Assembly (NCBI GenBank): GCA_934086775.1
Contig: CAKOIJ010000007.1
Span: 1-31,924, forward strand
Reading direction: 5' to 3'
Length of the DNA stretch: 31,924 nucleotides
Origin: an uncultured Bacilli bacterium
GTDB lineage: Bacteria; Bacillota_I; Bacilli_A; RF39; UBA660
The notes beneath the pieces were generated by a model. It ran no database searches and was not told the origin of the DNA. It saw only the letters and a list, made by a program, of their open reading frames with translations. Shown here in pieces: positions 22,764 to 29,894 of this stretch. The translations under genes were made by a program, and so were the position numbers. Positions within the stretch are counted from its first letter, which is position 1, and every line of letters starts with the position of its first letter.

Positions 22764-25712
22764 TTACATAGATAAAGTGTAAGGGTTATTTGGTGTACCT
22801 GAACCGGTTATTGCATATACCGAAGATTTAATCGAGATAACAGGGCGAACACCTGCTTCTCGGTAAACACCATCACAATTATACAATTGTCCAAGCCAAG
22901 GCATTGCACTAACGACGCAAAACACCGATGGATTATTGTTATTTGCATAGTTAGGAGTTAAAAGATACCACATTTTATTTACAATCGCTTCATTTGCACT
23001 ATTGAAATGGTACCAAGCCGATGCATTATTAACTGCAAATGCACCACCAGCATATGCTATTTCATCTGCAGTCATTAGTGCTATCGGATATGTTAATTTA
23101 GCATAAGAATTGCTTCCACTAAATGCATCATACTGATTATCACAATCATACGTTGGAGTTTTATTTGTATATATCCTATAATATCCAGTAAAATAGAATA
23201 TAGCAGAAGTTGTACCATAATAGTTTCGTGGTGCTAAAGTTCTATCATTACAATATACTGCTGTTGTACTTATGTAGTTAGTATAATTAGTTAAATTTGT
23301 TCTATACCAATTATCTATAACATTTTTTATTGTACTACTATTGGCATTAATTCTTGCATTAGCCAAGGTTGAGTCTGAATTTCCATACATATATCCTACA
23401 TATTTAGGACTATCAGTTAAAGTGTTAAATGCTGTATTCGAATTAATAAAACCGTTAGTTGTATCATGACTTGTCCCTGAATATAACATTCTTACACTTC
23501 CATCAGCATTAGTTCTTATTATTCTCCAGTAATATCCAGCAAACTTTACCCAGTTATTTGTAGTATTTCCCGCATAATAATAAACTGTTGTACTTGAAGT
23601 ATTGTGTACATTCTTCTCTGTTGCTGTATACAACGTTCCTGATGTGGTACTGGTAAATACAGAACTAAAATCCGTTCTTGTTTCTCTGCCAGGATTATCA
23701 GCAAGAATCTGATTATACAATGTTAGATTCTTTTTTAAGGTAATACTACACGATTTAGCGTTTGTTATATTACTTATTGTATAAGTACTTCCTGATAAAG
23801 TACCCCCACAACTATTGCCACTTAATTCTAGTCTATAGCCGTTGCTAGGTGTTATTATAAAACTTGCATTATTACCATGTTGAACTGTTACAGAAGTTAC
23901 ATTACTGCTTCCGTTTGTAACATTTAAAGTGACTTTATAACTCTTTTTTGTATACGTAACAGTACAGTTTTGACTTTGTGATATATTTCCTATATACAGC
24001 TTAACTCCCTGCATAAGCGATACTTGAGTAGCGCCACCTGTACATGAAACTCCACTATATGCATATCCAACATTTGGACTTAATGTAATTATAGCGTATT
24101 TTCCATGCTCTACGATTTGAGAAGTTGGCGATACTGTACCATAACTATTATTATTAGCAACTACATTAATTGTATATTTATTTAGTGTAGCACTGAGAGT
24201 TTTACTTACTGCACTTGCTCCCATAGTACCAGTGCACGGACTACTTGATGTACAAGTACTCATTGTATATCCAGTACTAGAAGCACCATAGTAGTAATAT
24301 GTACTATTATAATTTACATCCAAATTTATAGAAGTATTAGTAGTACTTTCATAACTATTTACTCCATTTACTTTATAATATATGGCATTTACTCCTGTAC
24401 CTTTTCTTAATGTTAATGTATATTTATTAAGAACTGCAGATAAAGCATCGCTTTTTCCTTTTTCATTCATAATGCCACTACAAGGATCACTTTCAGTACA
24501 TTTGTTTAATGTATATCCAGTACTAGGAACTGCATAATAGTAGTAAGTACTTCCATATTTAACTTTTACATTTACATTACTTGTAGTAGATATATAATTT
24601 CCATCACCTATTTTATAGTATATTGTACTTATCCCTGTACCTTTCGCTATTACTAAAGAAAAATAATCTAGTTTTAAATTTAAAGTACAATTCATATTAC
24701 TTGTAACATTATTTATAGTTAATTTATTACCACTTATACTTCCGCATGTACTAGAAGCACCTGTAAGAGTATATCCAGTATTTGGAGTAATAGTAAATTC
24801 TTTAGAACTACCATGTTTAACAGATGTGTTTTCAGGACTAATAGTAGCTCCATTAGCAGTAAATTTAACTATATAATAATTATCTTTAAAATTAACTGTA
24901 CATTTTATATCTTTAGTTATATTATTTATAGTTAAAATGTCATTATTTAAACTATAATCATCATGACCAGTACATGTGTAATCATTTTCAGTTAAATTAT
25001 TTAAGTTATAACCAGCATTTGGAACTAATTTAACTTCATGATTAGTACCATTAATTACCTGTGAATTAGATGGAATAGCACTTCCACCTTGAGTTTCTAC
25101 AAGTATATTCCATCTAATATAATCAATAACTACTTTACATTTTTGATCTTTATTTATTTTATTTATTACTACTACTTTATCACTAAATGAACTATTTGCT
25201 CCTCCATTACAAGTAACACTTTTTATTTCTTTATTTTCTTCAAAGTCTACTCCAAATGTTACCTTAGTATATCCATATTTATATGTTTCACTAGATGTTC
25301 CACCTACTACTTCTATATCTATTCTATGTGTCTTACCTTTGTTATCTAATTCATAGTTATTTTCTATTTCTCCTTTTTCATTTAAAAATGATATTACACA
25401 AGAGTCACCATCTAATTTTTTATTTGTATAAGGGTTAACTAAGTCTCTACTAAGTAAACTTTCATTTTGAAGGGTATATAACTTTAAACACTTTTCATCT
25501 GTTTTACCATTAAGTAAGTCTATAGCATAACCTTCATTCATACTTAAGTATACATCTGCTGCTGTTTCTACTTTAGTATAAAGTTCTTTTAAAGCTTTAT
25601 CTTTGCTTTTATTCTGAATTTCATTTATACCAAATATTCCTCCAATAGTTAAACTTACTAAAATAACTAAAACTACCATAATTTCAATTAAAGTAAAGCC
25701 TTTCTTATTCAT
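22764..25712 (-). CDS. Giant prepilin-like surface protein with repeats and a C-terminal domain (copy B)
   Basis: The 982-residue protein shares residues 1-202 with copy A (prepilin site MNKKGF|T region, hydrophobic helix, Cys-containing middle part), then diverges. It has six repeats (about 203-660): R1, R2, R5 and R6 have the GY...NIT...C-T-V-T-like pattern, whereas R3 and R4 are a different pair (KGTG-x(2)-IYYK, YYYY, STGYT, C-S/T-G-x-M). The last 320 or so residues form a globular domain with WVKFAGYYWRIIRT, MTADEIAYAGG and GVRPVISIKS, similar in layout to DUF6273-type secreted domains; ITGSG closes it. Probably displayed outside the cell on a pilus-like fibre. Ligand unknown. Confidence 0.85.
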   Translation of the reverse strand: MNKKGFTLIEIMVVLVILVSLTIGGIFGINEIQNKSKDKALKELYTKVETAADVYLSMNEGYAIDLLNGKTDEKCLKLYTLQNESLLSRDLVNPYTNKKLDGDSCVISFLNEKGEIENNYELDNKGKTHRIDIEVVGGTSSETYKYGYTKVTFGVDFEENKEIKSVTCNGGANSSFSDKVVVINKINKDQKCKVVIDYIRWNILVETQGGSAIPSNSQVINGTNHEVKLVPNAGYNLNNLTENDYTCTGHDDYSLNNDILTINNITKDIKCTVNFKDNYYIVKFTANGATISPENTSVKHGSSKEFTITPNTGYTLTGASSTCGSISGNKLTINNVTSNMNCTLNLKLDYFSLVIAKGTGISTIYYKIGDGNYISTTSNVNVKVKYGSTYYYYAVPSTGYTLNKCTESDPCSGIMNEKGKSDALSAVLNKYTLTLRKGTGVNAIYYKVNGVNSYESTTNTSINLDVNYNSTYYYYGASSTGYTMSTCTSSSPCTGTMGASAVSKTLSATLNKYTINVVANNNSYGTVSPTSQIVEHGKYAIITLSPNVGYAYSGVSCTGGATQVSLMQGVKLYIGNISQSQNCTVTYTKKSYKVTLNVTNGSSNVTSVTVQHGNNASFIITPSNGYRLELSGNSCGGTLSGSTYTISNITNAKSCSITLKKNLTLYNQILADNPGRETRTDFSSVFTSTTSGTLYTATEKNVHNTSSTTVYYYAGNTTNNWVKFAGYYWRIIRTNADGSVRMLYSGTSHDTTNGFINSNTAFNTLTDSPKYVGYMYGNSDSTLANARINANSSTIKNVIDNWYRTNLTNYTNYISTTAVYCNDRTLAPRNYYGTTSAIFYFTGYYRIYTNKTPTYDCDNQYDAFSGSNSYAKLTYPIALMTADEIAYAGGAFAVNNASAWYHFNSANEAIVNKMWYLLTPNYANNNNPSVFCVVSAMPWLGQLYNCDGVYREAGVRPVISIKSSVYAITGSGTPNNPYTLSM

Positions 25713-25732
25713 GTGTCTCTTCTCCTAGTATA

Positions 25733-25761
25733 ATTATATATTATTTTTAAAAGAAAAGCAA
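25733..25761 (-). promoter_or_regulatory. Promoter of copy B
   Basis: TTGCTT (25761-25756), a 17-base spacer and TATAAT (25738-25733) on the minus strand. It is the same sequence as the copy A promoter, placed next to a different upstream terminator. Confidence 0.75.
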
Positions 25762-25768
25762 AATAAAA

Positions 25769-25795
25769 AAGACCTAATTTGTTTTTTTAGGTCTT
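25769..25795 (-). terminator. Terminator of the AT-hook membrane protein gene
   Basis: AAGACCTAA (25769-25777) pairs with TTAGGTCTT (25787-25795), followed by TTTTTTAT on the minus strand. The TAG stop codon at 25774-25776 is in the stem. Confidence 0.8.
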
Positions 25796-26496
25796 CCAGG
25801 TTTTCTCTTTACACTAGTTTCTTTTACATTAACTTTTTTAGTAGTTGTTTTCTTTTTTGGTGTAGTTTTTTTCTTAGTTGTAGTTTCTTCTTTTATTTCT
25901 TCAAGTTCATTATTACTAGCAATTAATTTATTTAATATTTTATTCCATTTATCTTCTGTAACAATTATTTCAATTATATTTTCAAATAATAGGATTATGC
26001 CTAAACTTGTGAAGTAGTAGCCATAAAGTAAAGTTTGTACGGATACTTCATTAAATAGGTTGTAAGATGTTAGCATACCTAAAAAGCCAATTAATATAGT
26101 TCCCATAAATTTAACTATCCACATAAAATTATTTTCATTTTTTAAAGTATATATTTTATATATTCTATTAGATACTATCATAATACTATATATAGTAAAT
26201 CCTAAACCTAGAATCATTTTATAATCATCAGTTTTAAAAACAAACATGAAAGTTGCAGTTATAACGTTTATTAAAGACATAAGAAGTACTTCATAATCTC
26301 CTTCTTTTCTTTTAACAAAGTAAACTATGATACTAAAAAATGAAAATATATAAAATAATATACTAGCATAAAGTACAATGTCTACTAAACCAAAACTTTT
26401 AAATATAGTAGTTATAACTCCAATAAAAATAATTAATACAGAAAGTATTACTTGAGCTATTAAAGATATATCCATGTTCTTAAGTGATTTTCTCAC
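25774..26496 (-). CDS. Six-helix membrane protein with a basic AT-hook-like tail
   Basis: A 240-residue protein with about six hydrophobic helices in residues 10-180, of the HdeD/DUF308-like size. A cytoplasmic tail of about 45 residues follows, rich in Lys, Thr and Pro (TTKKKTTPKKKTTTKK) and ending KRKPGRPKKTN. GRPKK with basic flanks is the core of an AT-hook, which binds the minor groove of AT-rich DNA; Lys/Thr/Pro tails also occur in histone H1-like proteins. The protein might tether the AT-rich nucleoid to the membrane, but this is inference. The start is GTG 26496 with AGGTGG upstream. Neighbours are copy B downstream and the sensor kinase upstream. Confidence 0.7.
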   Translation of the reverse strand: MRKSLKNMDISLIAQVILSVLIIFIGVITTIFKSFGLVDIVLYASILFYIFSFFSIIVYFVKRKEGDYEVLLMSLINVITATFMFVFKTDDYKMILGLGFTIYSIMIVSNRIYKIYTLKNENNFMWIVKFMGTILIGFLGMLTSYNLFNEVSVQTLLYGYYFTSLGIILLFENIIEIIVTEDKWNKILNKLIASNNELEEIKEETTTKKKTTPKKKTTTKKVNVKETSVKRKPGRPKKTN

Positions 26497-26557
26497 ACCT
26501 AGCCACCTCTATTCTAAAATAATTTTACAAAATTTTTTGAATAAAGTCAATATAAAA

Positions 26558-26576
26558 GAAGAGTATTACACTCTTC
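26558..26576 (-). terminator. Terminator downstream of the two-component system
   Basis: GAAGAGT-attac-ACTCTTC with TTTTAT on the minus strand, about 140 bases after the kinase stop codon. Confidence 0.75.
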
Positions 26577-26640
26577 TAACTGTTATATGTGATTTTATAG
26601 GTTTTTGAGGATTTTATAATTTTATTACGACTTTTCTTCT

Positions 26641-26693
26641 TATACTTATCACTTCTCCTTTCATGATATAAGTATACATTACTTAAGTGATAA
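26641..26693 (-). promoter_or_regulatory. Overlapping alternative hairpins around an RBS-like sequence
   Basis: Two inverted repeats share bases and cannot form together: TATACTTAT (26641-26649) with ATAAGTATA (26668-26676), and TTATCACTT (26646-26654) with AAGTGATAA (26685-26693). On the minus strand a good RBS (AAAGGAG, 26661-26655) lies between the arms. It is followed by a GTG and a frame of only 12 codons, or by a basic 25-codon frame without a start codon. This may be a leader or attenuator of a tiny gene. No known RNA family recognised. Confidence 0.35.
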
Positions 26694-26715
26694 ATTTGTG
26701 ATGGATTTATGAAAA

Positions 26716-28104
26716 CTATATGTTAATATCAAAATAAAATTTACTTCCTTTTTCTTTATTACTAATAACTCCATAATTAAAGCCGTGTTTAATTAGAATA
26801 TCTTTAACTATGGATAGTCCTAATCCTGTTCCAACTTTATTTCTTTTATGATTTTTTTCGTTTTTATAATATTTATCCCATATTAAATCTATTTCATTTT
26901 TATCAATACCTTTACCAGTATCAATAACATAAACTCTTAAATATTTTTTATTATTAACAAGTTCTATAGTAATCTTTTTATCCTCTCCAGTGTAGTTGAT
27001 AGCATTACTAATTAAATTATATATAACTTGCTCTATTTTTTGCTTATCTGCATTTATAATATAATCTTTACTAGAATCAAATATAAAGGAATAACCTTCT
27101 TCTTTTAAATAATCAAATCTTCTAACAATAGTTTCTATAAGAGTTGTTAAATTAAATTTTTCTTTACTTAAAATATCTATATTTTTTTCACTTTTTGAAA
27201 GAGATAAAATATCATTAACAAGTAAATTGAGTCTCTCTGTTTCTTCTATAATAACATTTAAGTTTTCTTCTCTTTTTTCTTTATTATCAGAGTTTAAATC
27301 TCTTGCCATTTCAGAGTATGCTTTAATCATCGTAAGAGGTGTTTTTAAGTCATGACTTACATTAGCAAGTAAATCTTTCCTAGTTTCTTCTATTTTTGAT
27401 AATTCTTTTTTTGTTTTGTTAAGTGTTATAGATAATTCTTTTATTTCATTTATATTTGAATTTTCATCAAAAGGTGTTACTAAGTCTCCTTTGGACATTT
27501 TAGCCACTTCTCTATTTAGTTTATCTATTGGTAAAGAGATATGTTTACTTATAAAATATGCAATTATAAATGATGAAATGTATATTGCAATAGAAATATA
27601 AATAAGTTCTTCTCTTATAATAGAAATGGCAGGATCTGTCGGTTCTAAACTAACATTTATAAATGCATACGCATCATTATCAAGTTTAATTGCGCTTACA
27701 AGTGTTTTATTATTTAAAAGAGGATTTACTATTTGATATGTTTCTTTATCTTCATCACTATTAATAAAATTAACTCTGTAGTCCATATTTAGTGTATTAT
27801 CGTTATCTATTATGCACCCTCTTCTTTGTGCATTCGAAGTATAAACTATTTTATTATCTTTAATTATTTCTATACAAGCATTATTATTATATGATAATTT
27901 ATCATAACTACTAATATCTTTACTATTTTTATAATAATATTTAGTTTTCAAAGCTAATTTTGATAGTTCACTACTAGTTCTACTTTCATAATATTTATCA
28001 AAAAACATTACTTGTAATAGCCAAAGTAATAGAATTAATAATGTAGAAAAAATAGCTAAATAAAACCATATTTGTGATTTTAAAGATCTATTCTTCAGTT
28101 TCAT
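26716..28104 (-). CDS. Sensor histidine kinase
   Basis: A 462-residue membrane kinase. Two membrane helices (about 10-32 and 165-187) enclose an extracellular sensor domain. A HAMP linker follows (ISLPIDKLNREVAKMSKGDL), then HisKA with the phospho-accepting His in NVSHDLKTPLTMIKAYSEMA, and a catalytic ATPase domain with N box NLISNAINYT, G1 DTGKGID and G2 GTGLGLSIVK. The sensor domain has two Cys (CIEI and RGCII). The gene overlaps the upstream response regulator by 17 bases, so the two are coupled. It resembles the VicK/PhoR class by architecture. The signal is unknown. Confidence 0.92.
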   Translation of the reverse strand: MKLKNRSLKSQIWFYLAIFSTLLILLLWLLQVMFFDKYYESRTSSELSKLALKTKYYYKNSKDISSYDKLSYNNNACIEIIKDNKIVYTSNAQRRGCIIDNDNTLNMDYRVNFINSDEDKETYQIVNPLLNNKTLVSAIKLDNDAYAFINVSLEPTDPAISIIREELIYISIAIYISSFIIAYFISKHISLPIDKLNREVAKMSKGDLVTPFDENSNINEIKELSITLNKTKKELSKIEETRKDLLANVSHDLKTPLTMIKAYSEMARDLNSDNKEKREENLNVIIEETERLNLLVNDILSLSKSEKNIDILSKEKFNLTTLIETIVRRFDYLKEEGYSFIFDSSKDYIINADKQKIEQVIYNLISNAINYTGEDKKITIELVNNKKYLRVYVIDTGKGIDKNEIDLIWDKYYKNEKNHKRNKVGTGLGLSIVKDILIKHGFNYGVISNKEKGSKFYFDINI

Positions 28105-28747
28105 ATTTATAACCTACTTCTCTTACTGTTTTAATTAAATCTCTATATTTACCCAAACTCTTTCTTAACATTTTAACATGTGTATCTACAGTTCTATCAT
28201 CTCCATAATAGTCATAGTCCCAAACATTACTTAAGAGTTGCTCTCTAGATAAAGCCACTTTTTTATTCTTAATAAAGTAAAGTAAAAGTTCATATTCTTT
28301 AGGAGTTAAACTTACTTCTTTTCCTTCAATCATAACTTTTCTCCCAAGATAATCTACTTCTAAATCTTTATATGTATATACATCAGTACTATTATTTCTT
28401 TTTAAATGTGCTTTTACTCTTGCTACTAATTCTTTTGGACTAAATGGTTTAGTTACATAGTCGTCCACTCCTAAATTAAAACCACTTAGTTTATCTTCTT
28501 CCTCTTTTCTAGCAGAAAGCATTATAACTGGAATTGTTAACGATTTTCTTATTTCTTTTAAACATTCATACCCATCCATTTTGGGCATCATAATATCAAG
28601 AATAATTAAATCCACTTTATTTTCGCTAAGTACTCTTAATGCATCAAAACCGTTTTCTGCTTCAAGTACCTCATACTTTTCATTAAGTAAATATTCTTTT
28701 ATAACATTTCTAATTAATTTTTCATCATCTACTACTAATATTTTCAT
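28088..28747 (-). CDS. OmpR-family response regulator
   Basis: The 219-residue protein has a receiver domain (VVDDEK acid pocket, phospho-Asp in LIILDIMMPKMDG near residue 52, SAR and the Lys of VTKPFSP) and a winged-helix DNA-binding domain (LTPKEYELLLYF, then RTVDTHVKMLRKSLG). It should be phosphorylated by the kinase that follows with a 17-base overlap. GGAGGG precedes the ATG. A TATAAT on the minus strand at 28773-28768 may be its -10; it lies at the tail of the trpS terminator. Target genes are not evident. Confidence 0.94.
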   Translation of the reverse strand: MKILVVDDEKLIRNVIKEYLLNEKYEVLEAENGFDALRVLSENKVDLIILDIMMPKMDGYECLKEIRKSLTIPVIMLSARKEEEDKLSGFNLGVDDYVTKPFSPKELVARVKAHLKRNNSTDVYTYKDLEVDYLGRKVMIEGKEVSLTPKEYELLLYFIKNKKVALSREQLLSNVWDYDYYGDDRTVDTHVKMLRKSLGKYRDLIKTVREVGYKYETEE

Positions 28748-28780
28748 AATAATTCCCTCCTTATTTAATTATAAAGCAAA

Positions 28781-28810
28781 AAAGTGTAAGATTTGTGAAA
28801 TTTACACTTT
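28781..28810 (-). terminator. Terminator of trpS
   Basis: AAAGTGTAA (28781-28789) pairs with TTACACTTT (28802-28810), with TTTTTTG next on the minus strand. The stem includes the trpS stop codon. Confidence 0.75.
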
Positions 28811-29792
28811 ATTTTAAACCAACTCTTTCTCTCATAAGTTCATATTTTTCTTTAGCTAATTTAGTTGTAACTTCTAAGCCTTTATTTAATACATCTTCAA
28901 GTAATTTACTTCCTAATAATTCTTTATATTTTTCTTGTATTTCAGCTATTTTATTAGAAGTAACTTCTCCAACATATGTTTTGAAATTACCATAACCAGC
29001 ATTTTCAAATTCTTCTGTTAAGTCTTCTATTGTTCTTCCAGTCATAACAGATGCAATGTTTAAAAGATTAGAAATACCAGGTTTATTTTCTTCATCAAAA
29101 TAAACTTTGTTATCACTGTCAGTAGTTGCTCCTTTTACTTTTTTAATAATCTCTTCTTTTGTATCAAATAAAGAAATAACTCCACTAGGATTATCTTCGC
29201 TTTTACTCATTTTTTTATCTGGATTTTTTAAATCTTTTATTTTAGTACCAACCTTAGGTATTATAGCCTTAGGAATTTTAAAGGTTTCTCCATATACTTT
29301 GTTGAATCTTTCAGCTATGTCTCTAGCAAGTTCCACATGTTGTTTTTGATCTATTCCAACAGGAACATAATCCGCGTCACAGTATAAAATATCAGCAGCC
29401 ATTAATATAGGATAAGTTAAAAGTCCAATTGAGAAGTTTTCTTTTCCTTTACTTTTTTCTTTAAACTGTATCATTCTACTTGCTTCTCCGTAATAAGTAT
29501 TACATTCAAGTATCCATGAAATAGCTGGCACATAAACATTTTCTGACTGAATATATACAATCATTTTACTAGGATCAACCCCACATGCTATATACATTGC
29601 TACAAATTTCTTTACTCTTTCTCTTAAAAGTACTGGGTCTTGATGTACTGTCAAAGCATGTAAATCAGCTACAAATAAAAATATATCGTTTTCAGGATCT
29701 TTTTGGAAATCTATTAACGGTTTAATACCGCCAATATAGTTGCCAAGTGTTAAGTCTCCAGTTGGTTTAAGTCCTGTTAATAATCTTTTCAT
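28809..29792 (-). CDS. trpS: Tryptophanyl-tRNA synthetase
   Basis: A 327-residue class I aminoacyl-tRNA synthetase that charges tRNA-Trp. It opens MKRLLTGLKPTGDLTLGNYI, with the HIGH-equivalent TLGNYIG, and has the KMSKS motif in KKMSKSEDNPSG near residue 195. The DADYVPVGIDQKQHVELARD stretch is typical of TrpRS. GGAAG lies before the ATG. Its promoter is only about 20 bases upstream, so the usual Firmicutes T-box leader cannot be present. It is followed by the two-component system after a terminator. Confidence 0.96.
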   Translation of the reverse strand: MKRLLTGLKPTGDLTLGNYIGGIKPLIDFQKDPENDIFLFVADLHALTVHQDPVLLRERVKKFVAMYIACGVDPSKMIVYIQSENVYVPAISWILECNTYYGEASRMIQFKEKSKGKENFSIGLLTYPILMAADILYCDADYVPVGIDQKQHVELARDIAERFNKVYGETFKIPKAIIPKVGTKIKDLKNPDKKMSKSEDNPSGVISLFDTKEEIIKKVKGATTDSDNKVYFDEENKPGISNLLNIASVMTGRTIEDLTEEFENAGYGNFKTYVGEVTSNKIAEIQEKYKELLGSKLLEDVLNKGLEVTTKLAKEKYELMRERVGLK

Positions 29793-29812
29793 ATCATCAC
29801 TTCCATATTAGT

Positions 29813-29841
29813 ATTTTACAGCAAACAAAAACAAAAGTCTA
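29813..29841 (-). promoter_or_regulatory. Promoter of trpS
   Basis: On the minus strand, TAGACT (29841-29836), a 17-base spacer and TAAAAT (29818-29813) with TG immediately before it. It overlaps the terminator region of the HerA gene. Confidence 0.55.
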
Positions 29842-29861
29842 CTATTAACCTTTGTTTTTTG
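29826..29861 (-). terminator. Imperfect terminator of the HerA-type gene
   Basis: AAACAAAAG pairs imperfectly with CCTTTGTTT across an 11-base loop, with TTTTTG on the minus strand, about 35 bases after the stop codon. Confidence 0.5.
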
Positions 29862-29894
29862 AATTTTTTAACTATTATTACCATGAAGTTTCTT

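Noticed and set aside
22764..25110. Repeated DNA that could suggest a CRISPR array or satellite
   Set aside because: The repeats are protein modules of 70-80 residues with degenerate DNA and no uniform short repeat or spacer pattern.
29793..29894. Possible T-box leader before trpS
   Set aside because: The gap is about 100 bases, mostly a terminator and a promoter close to the start codon, with no specifier or T-box sequence.
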